Both the position numbers and the translations under genes were made by a program. Shown here piece by piece: positions 1-8,457 of a stretch of DNA of 45,988 bases. The number at the start of each line of letters is the position of its first letter. The first letter of the stretch is position 1. The notes below the pieces were generated by a model. The model made no database searches. It was given only the letters and a program-made list of their open reading frames with translations, and was not told the origin of the DNA. The stretch covers positions 162,641-208,628 of the forward strand of contig UBUL01000014.1 of NCBI GenBank assembly GCA_900468625.1. The letters run 5' to 3'. Source of the stretch: Hyphomicrobiales bacterium (GTDB taxonomy: Bacteria; Pseudomonadota; Alphaproteobacteria; Rhizobiales; Rhizobiaceae).

Positions 1-22
1 CGCTCTATCTCTTTGTTTTCAC

Positions 23-68
23 GCAATCCCGGACGAAAAACCGCTGGCGCAACTTTTCCTGGAATTGC
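23..68. repeat. imperfect palindromic intergenic repeat
   Basis: An imperfect inverted repeat is visible: GCAATCCCGGACGAAAA on the left pairs with the complement of ACTTTTCCTGGAATTGC on the right. It lies directly after the amidase stop codon, so it may also act as a transcript-end hairpin. From memory it resembles a palindromic repeat common between genes in Rhizobium and relatives; no genome count was possible. Confidence 0.5.
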
Positions 69-69
69 T

Positions 70-1434
70 TTATCCGGCGACGATTTCCTCGAGCGCCAGC
101 GCGGCCCCCAGCAGCCGTTCGTCTTGGTTCTTCGGAGCCGACAGCAGGAATCCGACCGGCATGCCGGCTTCACCCGCGCCGCAAGGAAGAGACACACCGC
201 ACCAATCGAAGAAATTGCCGATCGCCGTATTGCGCAGCGTCCTGCCGTTGACCTTCCCGAACAGTTCGTCATCGGCCTCGAGTGGCGCAAGTGCCGGCGC
301 GACATGGGCAACCGTCGGATAAGCGATGAATTCGTTCGGCCCAAGCATTCCGGCAGCCTGCTTGATCAGCTGCTCACGCACTTTGAGGGTTTCCAGATAG
401 CCGACCAAACTGATCTTCTCGCCAAGGCGCAGCCGCGCCACGACCCGCCGGTCCATGGCTTCGGCCTCCGGCCCGGCCAGCCGGCGGTGATGCAGCGCGA
501 AGGCTTCGGCGGTTGCCAGCGGCCCGTGCTCGGCCATCACCTCAAAGAGCCGCGCGAAAGCCGGAAAGACGGCCCGGCGTATCTTGACGCCGGCGGCACT
601 TAAGCGAGCAAGCGCCACCTCGAAGGCAGTAACGACACCGTCCTCTGCGTGATCCATGACGACATTCGTCGGCACCACGATGGAAAGCCCGGCGGGTTCG
701 GCGCGCTCGGCTTCCGGCGCAAAACGCCCGCGCAACGCGGCATCGACCCAGATGGCATCCTGGACGCTGCGGCACAAGGGACCAAGCGAGTCGAGACTGG
801 CCGCCAATGGAAAGACGCCAGCCATGCTGTAGCGGCCGTGGCTTGCCTTGTAACCGACAAGGCCATTGAAGGCGGAAGGTATGCGCACGGAGCCGCCGGT
901 ATCGGTGCCGATCGACACTGGCACGAGACCTGCGGCAACCGCCACGGCGGAACCGGAAGACGAGCCGCCAGGAATCCGCGCGACGTCGAAGGCCAGCGGA
1001 TTGTGCGGCGTGCCGTAGTGCGGATTGAGGCCGAGGCCGGAAAAGGCGAATTCGGTCATATTGACCCGGCCGATGGCAACCATGCCGGCCGCCTTCAGCG
1101 CCGTGACGACATCGGCGTCATCTTGCGCAGGCTCTGCATCCGCAAGCACGATAGACCCGGCCGTGGTCGGCAGGCCGGCAATGGCAAACAGGTCCTTCCA
1201 GGCAACGGGAATGCCATCCAGCAGCCCGCGCGAGCGCCCCTCGCGCAGCCGCCGCGAGGAGGCCGCGGCCTCCTCCTTGGCCCGCGTCTCCAAAAGCCGC
1301 GTGAAGATCGCCTGATCCTTATGCGTCCGGACCGCATCGAGGCTCTCCTCGGCGAGCGCGACCGGATCAAGGCGACCGGACTGAATCAGGACCGAGAGCT
1401 GCGCGATGGATTTACCGAGATGTGTCTGTGCCAT
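70..1434 (-). CDS. amidase (amidase signature family)
   Basis: Cytoplasmic amide hydrolase of the amidase signature family, 454 aa, which is a normal length. The Ser-cisSer-Lys triad can be placed: Lys80 in VAWKDLF, the cis-Ser near 158 in GGSSSGS, and nucleophile Ser182 in GTDTGGSVRIP. The family includes GatA, allophanate hydrolase and indoleacetamide hydrolase. There is no GatB or GatC nearby and no allophanate-hydrolase C-terminal domain, so a small-molecule amidase is more likely than the tRNA amidotransferase subunit. It is transcribed in the same direction as the TadE/TadG genes but 189 bp beyond them, so probably as its own unit. The true substrate cannot be read from the sequence. 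It could conceivably serve the hydantoin pathway encoded further upstream, but nothing links them physically. Confidence 0.88.
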   Translation of the reverse strand: MAQTHLGKSIAQLSVLIQSGRLDPVALAEESLDAVRTHKDQAIFTRLLETRAKEEAAASSRRLREGRSRGLLDGIPVAWKDLFAIAGLPTTAGSIVLADAEPAQDDADVVTALKAAGMVAIGRVNMTEFAFSGLGLNPHYGTPHNPLAFDVARIPGGSSSGSAVAVAAGLVPVSIGTDTGGSVRIPSAFNGLVGYKASHGRYSMAGVFPLAASLDSLGPLCRSVQDAIWVDAALRGRFAPEAERAEPAGLSIVVPTNVVMDHAEDGVVTAFEVALARLSAAGVKIRRAVFPAFARLFEVMAEHGPLATAEAFALHHRRLAGPEAEAMDRRVVARLRLGEKISLVGYLETLKVREQLIKQAAGMLGPNEFIAYPTVAHVAPALAPLEADDELFGKVNGRTLRNTAIGNFFDWCGVSLPCGAGEAGMPVGFLLSAPKNQDERLLGAALALEEIVAG

Positions 1435-1600
1435 AGGCCCTGCTCTCCTCTTCAGCCGGCAAGCTGCATCCAGCGGCGCACCGGATGATTGTACTCATCC
1501 ATTGTCGTATTCCGGACGGCAATGCAATCGGCGTGCTGCCAGGGGACCAGGCACGCCGGCCTTTTGCGCCGACGTCATCGACATTGGACCAAGCGCAACG

Positions 1601-1638
1601 GTACAAGCGCTATTGTACAAACGCTACTGTACGAGCAC
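1601..1638. repeat. 14-bp tandem repeat at tadG 3' end
   Basis: Two 14-bp units, GTACAAGCGCTATT (1601-1614) and GTACAAACGCTACT (1615-1628), differ at two positions. A third decayed unit begins GTACGAGCAC at 1629. The array covers the last codons and stop of the TadG-like gene, read on the minus strand. Confidence 0.6.
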
Positions 1639-3357
1639 GGGCTGCCTGCAGCGTGCGTCGGTCACCTGGATGTCGGCCTGTCCGACACCGACGCCGAGAA
1701 GACCGAGCAGATTGTAGAGAAGCTGATCGATGGGTGCCGTCACGGCGGAAAGTGTATTGGCGACAGCTCCCAGAACCGCGCTCGGCGTACCGATGGTCAG
1801 GATGAGCACCTGGGCGCTGATATTGGCATTTTTCAGGAGCGATTGGACGGCCGATGTCAGGATAGTGCTGGTCGATACGGTCTTGACGGTGCCGGCGGAA
1901 ATTTCCGACGGCTGAAAGTTCACCCGCGTCGGGCTCATGTTGGCGATGTCGACCTGAGCGCTTGCGACCACTTTCAAGGGCAAGGAATCGATGATGGCCG
2001 CTGGCGTGACCCGCGGCTTGGAGCCGAAATTCACGAAGGCCGAGGTATCGACATCTCCCAGATCGATCTCCGCAACGCCCGGCACGGCGTCTATCCCGAC
2101 GACGGCATTCGGCGTGCTGCCGCCAACGCAGGTGATCGAGGCAAGCTTGGCTTCGGCGGGCGCAATCTCGATATAAAGCGGCACTCTGATCTTCAATCCC
2201 GCGAGCAGCGACAGGCCGGTGACCGCCACTTCGATCGCCGCGCGAACCTGCGGCGTGCGGACGATGGTACCCGGTGCCCCCACGGCAGCAGCCGGCGTCT
2301 GCTGGGCAATCTCGCCGATCGCAAGCGTCATCTTCGCCGTTGCGACGCCGGGAACCGAGGTTCCGAGATCGAGCGCGATCTGCCTTTGCTGATTGGCAGC
2401 CATTGCGGTCGCGGAGATCAGGTTCATGACGCTCGTGGTGGCGGTCAGATTGGGCGCAGTCCCGATGACATCCGTACCCAGCGGCCCCAGATTGAGAATG
2501 TCCTGCAGCTTGACGGTAAGGCTCGTGGTGCCGAGTGCCGAGCCCAGATTGTTGATGATGGCGACAACTGCCGGAGAAAGATTGGACGATTTGCCGAGCG
2601 CACCGAGAATCTTGTCGTAGGTGACATCAGTCGCAAGCAGCTGATTATAGCTGACGCCCGTGAGCTTGAGATCGGTTGCCAGCAGATTGAGGAAGCTCAG
2701 GAGGTTGACGTTGGCGCTGACGAGCGACTGGTAATCCGCCAACTTCAGGGAAATCTGCGTGCCGAGAAGAGATCCCAAGAGCTGATTGAGAATACCGCCA
2801 TTGAGGCTCGCCAGCCGTGATCCGACGGAGAATGCCGCCACGCGCTGGCTGGAGGCGGTACCCGTGGCGCTCAAGGTCGGCGCAGTGGCAAAGGCGGAGG
2901 CGAATGGCATCACCGCCTTTTGCGTCAGCGTTACCTTGACGGAATCATAAGGGGAACTCCCCGTGGAAAAGCGATTTTCGGGCGCGATCGACGTGTCGGC
3001 GGTGTAGGTTCCCAGCACCAGACTGCCCAAGGTTTCATATTGGTCATGATTGGCTGCAGAGACCGTGATTAGTCCGCCGGTTGTCAGGTAACCGCTATCC
3101 GACGCGACGGCCGCTGTCGTTCCGTTGCTCTGCAGATTGGACAGAAGTGCGCCCGGAGCATTCGCGATATCGGAGGCAGCCGTGATCGCGCCTATGTCGC
3201 TGAGCTGCTGCAAGCGCCGCTGCTGCAGGGTCATCATGCCATAATCAATCCCCAGGCCGAGGCAATAGAGGATCAGAGGAGACGCAAGTGCGGTGGTGAC
3301 GGCGACGTTTCCCCGCCTGTCCCGCAGACAGGCAAGCCGACCGAAAAGTCCCTTCAT
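1624..3357 (-). CDS. TadG-like pilus-assembly family protein
   Basis: A 577-aa protein with the N-terminal signature of the TadE/TadG-like family: a short basic stretch, RRGNVAVTTALASP, then one hydrophobic segment ending in GLGIDYG, which is a class III prepilin-like signal/anchor. The next stretch (LQQRRLQQLSDIGAITAA) matches the conserved start of the exported part. The long remainder is Ser/Thr/Ala/Leu-rich and extracytoplasmic, as in DUF2134 proteins. No von Willebrand A MIDAS motif was recognised, unlike full TadG proteins. The start overlaps the stop of the TadE-like gene (TGATG), so the two are translationally coupled. In Tad systems these proteins support Flp pilus assembly at the envelope. 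No other tad gene is in the window, so the role is inferred from family only. Confidence 0.8.
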   Translation of the reverse strand: MKGLFGRLACLRDRRGNVAVTTALASPLILYCLGLGIDYGMMTLQQRRLQQLSDIGAITAASDIANAPGALLSNLQSNGTTAAVASDSGYLTTGGLITVSAANHDQYETLGSLVLGTYTADTSIAPENRFSTGSSPYDSVKVTLTQKAVMPFASAFATAPTLSATGTASSQRVAAFSVGSRLASLNGGILNQLLGSLLGTQISLKLADYQSLVSANVNLLSFLNLLATDLKLTGVSYNQLLATDVTYDKILGALGKSSNLSPAVVAIINNLGSALGTTSLTVKLQDILNLGPLGTDVIGTAPNLTATTSVMNLISATAMAANQQRQIALDLGTSVPGVATAKMTLAIGEIAQQTPAAAVGAPGTIVRTPQVRAAIEVAVTGLSLLAGLKIRVPLYIEIAPAEAKLASITCVGGSTPNAVVGIDAVPGVAEIDLGDVDTSAFVNFGSKPRVTPAAIIDSLPLKVVASAQVDIANMSPTRVNFQPSEISAGTVKTVSTSTILTSAVQSLLKNANISAQVLILTIGTPSAVLGAVANTLSAVTAPIDQLLYNLLGLLGVGVGQADIQVTDARCRQPVLVQ

Positions 3358-3779
3358 CAGAGACCTCCGAGGCGAATGGTCGAATAGCGGCGGATGGTTT
3401 GATCCGGCATTGCGAAAGTGTACAGGTTCCAGATCGGAAGATCCGACGCGTCATAGCTGGCGCTGACCGTGAACTGATTGGCGTTGGCCGGGTCGGTGGC
3501 GACGGTTATCGTCAATTTGCTCTTGTTGATGAAAGCATCGTTGATCGTCGAATTCGTGACGAAGTTCTGCACCAGCTGGCTTCGCTCATCCGCCGATATC
3601 CCGGCGACCGCCGTGCGGGCGGCATCGGCCGTCAATTGCTGCAGCGAATGAGCGGCGGTGAGATAGATGCCGAAGGCAACCAGCGTGAGAAGCAGAAGGA
3701 AGAAAAGCGGCGCGATCAAAGCGAATTCGACCGCTGCAGCCCCCTCCCGCGCCCTGTTGAATTGAGAAACACGATACAT
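3357..3779 (-). CDS. TadE-like pseudopilin family protein
   Basis: A 140-aa small envelope protein of the TadE family. The signature REGAAAVEFALIAPLFFLLL near residues 11-30 contains the Gly/Glu-Phe processing region followed by a single hydrophobic helix. Such proteins are cleaved by the TadV-type prepilin peptidase and help assemble Flp pili. The rest is a small extracytoplasmic domain with conserved TadE features (AAHSLQQLTADAARTAVAG). It is the first gene of a two-gene unit with the TadG-like gene, whose ATG overlaps its stop codon. The very AT-rich DNA upstream (3844-3910) is the likely promoter region. No pilin gene or secretion ATPase is nearby. Confidence 0.85.
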   Translation of the reverse strand: MYRVSQFNRAREGAAAVEFALIAPLFFLLLLTLVAFGIYLTAAHSLQQLTADAARTAVAGISADERSQLVQNFVTNSTINDAFINKSKLTITVATDPANANQFTVSASYDASDLPIWNLYTFAMPDQTIRRYSTIRLGGL

Positions 3780-4109
3780 GGTCCTGTCTCCTTCAATCGC
3801 CCGTCATCTGCGCGATGACGGGTTGGGAGACCTTAGGCTTCGGATATTAATTTTATATTTCTAAATAATATATCTTATAATATTATTACATATTAAAGAT
3901 ATTGAATACTTGATGAAACCACTGTTGCACTGAACAATATCCATCGTCAATCGTGACTTACGGAAGTTCGCTGAACAGGAATTGCGTACTTTGGCACATT
4001 GCACCCTCTCTTGCGCCTGACGGAGATGCTGCCTCTCGGGGCTTCTCCTTTTCAGCCGGAATGCGCAGGCGCCGACGGACCCGGACGCCAAATTCCGTAC
4101 GGCGACCAT
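3780..4109. other. 330-bp intergenic region with AT-rich block
   Basis: No convincing gene. Positions 3844-3910 are almost pure A/T in an otherwise GC-rich window. This block sits just upstream of the TadE-like gene, so it probably holds that operon's promoter. Short open frames across 3861-4109 lack a ribosome site and recognisable protein character. Confidence 0.5.
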
Positions 4110-4319
4110 CTACTTCTTCTTCGGCACCTGATCCCAGCCGCCCTGGATGTTTCTTACAAAGCGGCAATTTCCCTTATAGTAGGTAACGATACCAGAACGA
4201 TCCACCTTGATCGATGTCGGCAGCGATTGCGCGGCCATTTTCAGCCGCTCGACCATGTCAAGCGCCTCCTGCCTCTTTCCGGCGCGGATCAACGCCATCA
4301 GCTTCGATTCCTGTTTCAT
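4110..4319 (-). CDS. small basic hypothetical protein
   Basis: A 69-aa open frame that looks real. A GGGAG ribosome site lies nine bases before the ATG, the frame is compact, and the product is basic, ending in PKKK. The N-terminal half (residues 1-32) is a predicted amphipathic helix rich in Lys/Arg/Glu/Leu. The C-terminal half carries ITYYKGN-like beta segments and one Cys. It is not recognised and has no signal peptide or membrane segment. It lies 73 bp after the last permease gene of the hydantoin/importer operon on the same strand, so it could be the tail of that transcript or stand alone. Confidence 0.5.
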   Translation of the reverse strand: MKQESKLMALIRAGKRQEALDMVERLKMAAQSLPTSIKVDRSGIVTYYKGNCRFVRNIQGGWDQVPKKK

Positions 4320-4392
4320 CCTCTATACTCCCGTTGATGGAGGTCCAAGGGCGGGCAGAATTTGCGGCTCGCCAGTCCTATTCGCATATCGA

Positions 4393-5193
4393 TCACCTCA
4401 CTCGGCGTTGCGTGAGCAGCGAACGCAGTGCCACGGCCACTACGCAGACGCTGGAAATAAGGAGGATTGCGCCCGACATCGCATAGATCGTCGGCGAGGC
4501 GCCGGAATTCATCTTGCCGAACAGCACCACCGGCAACGTGTTCTGGCGGCCGGACAGATAGAAGGCGCGTGTGAACTCGTTGAGTGACAGCAGGAACGAA
4601 AAGATGAAGGCGCTGATGAGGCCAGGCCGGATCAATGGCAGGGTGATATCGAGGAATTGCCGGAAGCGGCCGGCACCGAGATCGTCCGCCGCCATCAGGT
4701 AGGTCCGCTTCACCGCGGCAAAGCTCGTCAGGATGACGATGAAGGCAAAGGGCATCGCCCATAGAAGATGGCCGGCAATGACGGTCAAGGCCGATGCTTT
4801 CACGCCGACGCGGCTGATGACGGTCGAAAGCGCCAACCCCTGGATGACACCCGGCACGAACATCGGCAGCAGCACGGTCAAAAACCATAGGCTGCGTCCG
4901 CGGTGGAGCTCGCGATGGGCCAGCGCCGCGCCCAGCGACAGCAGCGTCGCGATGACGGCCGTTGCAAGCGCAATGGCGATCGATTGGCCGAGCGCCGCGA
5001 CGAGCGCGCTTTCCGAGCCGAGCGAGAGATACCATTTCGGGGTAATGTCCGAAAAATGCGGCAGTCCCGGCTGCAGCGCCGGATTGAACGAGACACCGAG
5101 CAGATAGAGCGGCGGCGCATAGATCACGACGAGGCCGATGACGGTCAGCGTCCAGATGACGATGCGCGGGGTCGTTCCTTCCCTGACGATCAT
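4393..5193 (-). CDS. ABC permease, polyamine type (PotC-like)
   Basis: Inner-membrane permease subunit, 266 aa, with about six hydrophobic segments. The cytoplasmic EAA-type loop (AADDLGAGRFRQFLDITLP, close to residue 180) docks onto the ATPase. Its form and position after a PotB-like partner match the second permease of spermidine/putrescine-type importers. The start at 5193 is chosen because the ATG overlaps the TGA of the upstream permease in an ATGA junction; a longer reading in the same frame only runs through the neighbouring gene. It is the last transporter gene of the operon that begins with hyuB. The substrate is inferred from the neighbouring hydantoinase genes, so the PotC resemblance gives the family, not the ligand. 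Confidence 0.88.
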   Translation of the reverse strand: MIVREGTTPRIVIWTLTVIGLVVIYAPPLYLLGVSFNPALQPGLPHFSDITPKWYLSLGSESALVAALGQSIAIALATAVIATLLSLGAALAHRELHRGRSLWFLTVLLPMFVPGVIQGLALSTVISRVGVKASALTVIAGHLLWAMPFAFIVILTSFAAVKRTYLMAADDLGAGRFRQFLDITLPLIRPGLISAFIFSFLLSLNEFTRAFYLSGRQNTLPVVLFGKMNSGASPTIYAMSGAILLISSVCVVAVALRSLLTQRRVR

Positions 5194-6044
5194 TGGCCGC
5201 GCTCCTCGAACAGCGAGGAGAGGCCGAATAAGGCATCCCCGATCAGCACCAGCCCGAAGACGATGACGAGCATGAGCGTCGAAATCGCAAAAGCGAGCGG
5301 AAAATTGGCGACCCGCATGACGTCGTTGATCATCACGGACACGATCGATGCGCCCGCGCCGCCGAGCATCTGCACCTCCGTCGACGAGCCGGCAACCATG
5401 ACGAAGACGAACAGGAAACCGGCAAAGACGCCGGAATAGGTCAGCGGCAGCAGCACGGTGCGCACCATCGTCCAGAACCCGGCGCCGAGATCGCGCGATG
5501 CCGCCAGCGCGATCGGATCGACACGGCGCATGGAGAGCAGGATGGGGAAGGTCGCAAATGGCAGATAGGAGGCGACTAGTCCGACGATGACGGCAAAATC
5601 GCTGAACAGCAGCCAGTCGAGCGGCGCATCGGTGATGCCGGCCTGCTGGAGAAGCGTGTTGATGACGCCGGTGCGGCCAAGCAGCAGCCGCCAGGAAAAG
5701 GAGCGGATGAGATAGGAGGTGAAAAATGGGATGGTCAGCAGGGCCGCGAGCAAAACCGATAGCCGGCGCCCGGCCAGAAAATACACCGCATAGGCGGTGG
5801 GATAGGCGATCGCAAGGCAAACGGCCGATGTCAGAAACGCCTTGCCGAGGGTGGACAGGAACACGCTCCAGCGCCCGGCCTCCAGGATAGCGCCATAGGC
5901 TGCAACACTGAACTCCGGCTTGATCCAATAGGTCGCAGGATCCCAGGCACAAAAGCTCCAGACCACGACCAGGACGAGCGGCGCAAGGCCAAGCGCGAGG
6001 ATCGCCGCAAGCGGAGCAGCCAGCAATAGAACCGGTGTCTTCAT
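5190..6044 (-). CDS. ABC permease, polyamine type (PotB-like)
   Basis: Inner-membrane permease of 284 aa with six predicted transmembrane helices. An EAA-like loop (AASRDLGAG...) near residue 185 marks the contact with the ATP-binding subunit. FTSYLIRSFSWR and the general layout are typical of the PotB side of spermidine/putrescine-like importers. A GGAGGA ribosome site precedes the ATG. It overlaps the second permease by four bases (ATGA) and follows the binding-protein gene by 92 bp. That gap contains a GC-rich self-complementary stretch (GGGCCGGCCC) that could lower downstream expression relative to the binding protein, a common arrangement in such operons; this is inference. Confidence 0.88.
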   Translation of the reverse strand: MKTPVLLLAAPLAAILALGLAPLVLVVVWSFCAWDPATYWIKPEFSVAAYGAILEAGRWSVFLSTLGKAFLTSAVCLAIAYPTAYAVYFLAGRRLSVLLAALLTIPFFTSYLIRSFSWRLLLGRTGVINTLLQQAGITDAPLDWLLFSDFAVIVGLVASYLPFATFPILLSMRRVDPIALAASRDLGAGFWTMVRTVLLPLTYSGVFAGFLFVFVMVAGSSTEVQMLGGAGASIVSVMINDVMRVANFPLAFAISTLMLVIVFGLVLIGDALFGLSSLFEERGQ

Positions 6045-6136
6045 GGTCTGATCCTCCTTTTCTCGGCGTTGATCCCATCGGCTCGGGGCCGGCCCGTCCT
6101 TCGACAGGTGCGCCAGCCCCGGTCCATCGCGTCACG

Positions 6137-7309
6137 TCAGGCGTTGCGCAGCTTTTGCCACCATTCTTCGTAGAGTTGGAAATTGTCCGGCCGGCAATTC
6201 TGCCAATAGACCTTTCCGGAGAACTTCGCCTTCACATGGTCGGCAAGCTTGGCGACATCGTCGGCTTTGTATTCGTCCGGATGGGCCTTGGCATAAGCAA
6301 GGTTGTTGTCGGATGGCACGAGATAGCCGCGCGCCTTGCCCAGCTCGCAGCCATAGAGGCCGGCAAGCAGTGCATTGACGAATTTGTGGGCAGCGTCGGC
6401 CTTGCCGCGCTCTGCGGCACCCTTGAGCAGAACGGTGTTGTTGCCCCAGCCTTCGTAACCTTCGACGGGTGCGGCATACTCCACCTGAAGCCCGCGCTTG
6501 CGTCCTTCATAGACGATCGGCTCCCAGCCGGTCATGGCATCGACTTCTTCGTTCGCCACCAGCTGCACGCCCTGTTCCCAGCCGTTCCAGAAGGTACGGA
6601 ACTGGCCGTCCTTCTTGTGCTTGATCAGGAATTCCATGACCAGGCCGAGCTCGGACTCCGTCAGGTTACCCGGTTCCTTGATCGGCTTGTTCTCTGCTTC
6701 CTTCAGATAGATGGCGGTAAAGATGGCGCTGTTGATCCAGGCATCTTCCATCGCAACCCGGCCCTTGAGCTTCGGATCGAAGATGACCCCATAGCTGTCG
6801 ACCTTGCCGAGCTTGTCGGGGCGATAGATGATGGAGTCGGCATTGACGACGGTCGGAATGCCGTACTGCTTGCCCTCGTAGGTCAAAGTCGGGATGTCCT
6901 TGGCCCATTGCCAGAGGCCGGCAAAATTCGGGATCTTGGAAACGTCCCAGGCGGCGATCAGCCCTTGCTTGGCAAGCTCCCGTTCGGCGCCGCCCTGAAA
7001 GCCGCCGACGTCGAAGAGATCGTTGGCATTGCCGGCAGCAAGGCGTGCGACCACAGGGCCGACGTCGTTGCCGTTGTCGGTGAATTCGGGAGCAACGCCG
7101 TTCTGGCGCGCAAATTCCTGCCACTTGTCGCCGATATCGAGTGTCGCAGTCGCCCAGAACGCAACCGACGCCTCATCGGCCATGACGCTCGTTGCGCCAA
7201 GCCCACCGAGAGACAGCGCGGCCGCGCCCGCGCCCATCAGCTTGAGCATGTCACGGCGCTGCATATTGCTCCTCAAGGCGGAGGAGGCGAAATCGTTATT
7301 CTTGTTCAT
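6137..7309 (-). CDS. Tat-exported solute-binding protein
   Basis: Periplasmic substrate-binding protein of the importer, 390 aa from this start. A twin-arginine signal is clear: QRRDMLKLMG, a hydrophobic Ala/Gly/Leu stretch, then a cleavage region at VMADEA. The mature part resembles PotD/PotF-type extracellular binding proteins (FWATATLDIGDKWQEF at the start, VDAMTGWEPIVYEGRK in the middle). The ATG at 7309 is preferred over one 21 bases upstream because AGGGAAGGGAA lies before it and the earlier ATG lacks a ribosome site. Tat export suggests it folds in the cytoplasm. It lies between the ATPase and the permeases. The ligand is unknown; a hydantoin, ureido acid or cyclic amide would fit the operon. 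Confidence 0.9.
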   Translation of the reverse strand: MNKNNDFASSALRSNMQRRDMLKLMGAGAAALSLGGLGATSVMADEASVAFWATATLDIGDKWQEFARQNGVAPEFTDNGNDVGPVVARLAAGNANDLFDVGGFQGGAERELAKQGLIAAWDVSKIPNFAGLWQWAKDIPTLTYEGKQYGIPTVVNADSIIYRPDKLGKVDSYGVIFDPKLKGRVAMEDAWINSAIFTAIYLKEAENKPIKEPGNLTESELGLVMEFLIKHKKDGQFRTFWNGWEQGVQLVANEEVDAMTGWEPIVYEGRKRGLQVEYAAPVEGYEGWGNNTVLLKGAAERGKADAAHKFVNALLAGLYGCELGKARGYLVPSDNNLAYAKAHPDEYKADDVAKLADHVKAKFSGKVYWQNCRPDNFQLYEEWWQKLRNA

Positions 7310-7358
7310 CGCGTCATTCCCTTCCCTCATTTTTCGCTTGTTTCAGCCATTTCGGGTT

Positions 7359-8456
7359 CTACTCATCGCCTGCAGCCAAGGCCGGTATTCCGGAACGATC
7401 AATCAAGAGTGCAGCACCCGGCTTCAGACGCACGCGCACGCTTTCGCCCGGCAAGGGCGGAGTTGCGTCCGCGCTGGTCGTTAGCACCACACGCTGGCTG
7501 TCGGCGAAAGCGAGCGTAACGTCATGGCTCAATCCGCGATAGATGCTTTCGACAACCCTAAGTTCAATTATTTCCGCCGCTTCAACGGAAGCCGGGATAA
7601 GCTCGATTCGGTCGGGACGGATCGCGACGAGAGCATCTGAGGACGGTGCGGCTCCCGAAAAACTCGCGCTCATCTGCTGCCCGGCAATCGTGACGACGGC
7701 CGTGTCGCCGGAAATCGAAATTCTTTCAGGCTTGAGGAGCGTATCGATGCCGATAAAACGGGCCACGAAAGCATTGGCCGGCGCTTCGAAGAAGCGTGCC
7801 GGCACATCGGTCTGCTCGATCCGCCCCTTGTGCATCACCGCCATGCGATCGGAGAGGCTGAGCGCCTCGTCCTGATTGTGGGTGACGAGAATGAAGGTAG
7901 CGCCGGTGCGTTTGTGCAGCCGACCGAATTCGTTGCGCATCTGCTGGCGCAGCCGTTCGTCAAGCCCGGTCAGAGGTTCGTCGAGCAGGAGGATGCCCGG
8001 CTCCATGACGAGCGCGCGGGCAAGAGCAACGCGCTGCCGCTGGCCGCCTGAAAGAAGGTTGACGTCGCGATCCGCAAAACCGGAAAGCTCGACCAGATCC
8101 AGAGCACCCTCGACCCTGATCTTCAGCGCAGCGCCGGAGAGCCCGCGCAGCTTTAGCCCGTAGCCGACATTCTGCGCGACGTTCATGTGCGGGAAGAGCC
8201 CGAGCGACTGGAAGACTGTGTTGACCGGACGGCGATTGGCCGAAATATCGGCCATATCCTTTCCGTCAAAAAGAACGCGGCCCGAAGTGGGTTTGTCGAA
8301 GCCTCCGATCAGCTTCAACAGCGAACTCTTGCCGCAACCGGACGAGCCGAGCAGCGTGAAGAACTCTCCTGCCCTGATGTCGAGCGTCACGTCGTCAACG
8401 GCACGCATCGGCCCGTAACTTCTGACGATATGGTCGAGACCGATCGCTATCGCCAT
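7359..8456 (-). CDS. ABC importer ATPase (PotA-like)
   Basis: Cytoplasmic ATP-binding subunit, 365 aa. Walker A is GSSGCGKSS, the Q-loop is in VFQSLGLFPHM, the signature is [15 protein letters not shown], Walker B is ILLLDEPLTGLD and the switch His is in VTHNQDEA. A C-terminal TOBE-like domain (from about residue 240) follows, as in PotA. The start at 8456 lies one base past the hyuA stop and has a GGGAG site inside hyuA; an in-frame ATG at 8474 has none. Near-contiguous genes make co-transcription with hyuBA very likely and tie the importer to hydantoin-type metabolism. Confidence 0.92.
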   Translation of the reverse strand: MAIAIGLDHIVRSYGPMRAVDDVTLDIRAGEFFTLLGSSGCGKSSLLKLIGGFDKPTSGRVLFDGKDMADISANRRPVNTVFQSLGLFPHMNVAQNVGYGLKLRGLSGAALKIRVEGALDLVELSGFADRDVNLLSGGQRQRVALARALVMEPGILLLDEPLTGLDERLRQQMRNEFGRLHKRTGATFILVTHNQDEALSLSDRMAVMHKGRIEQTDVPARFFEAPANAFVARFIGIDTLLKPERISISGDTAVVTIAGQQMSASFSGAAPSSDALVAIRPDRIELIPASVEAAEIIELRVVESIYRGLSHDVTLAFADSQRVVLTTSADATPPLPGESVRVRLKPGAALLIDRSGIPALAAGDE

Positions 8457-8457
8457 A

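Noticed and set aside
1489..2820. 443-codon open frame on the plus strand
   Set aside because: It is antisense to the TadG-like gene, Arg/Gly/Asp-rich and without a recognisable domain; a GC-driven shadow.
3861..4109. 82-codon frame upstream of the TadE-like gene
   Set aside because: It runs through the AT-rich promoter block, has no ribosome site and overlaps the expected regulatory region.
5194..6135. N-terminal extension of the PotC-like permease frame across its neighbour
   Set aside because: This part of the frame is Arg/His-rich and overlaps the real PotB-like gene; the ATGA junction at 5190-5193 gives the proper start.
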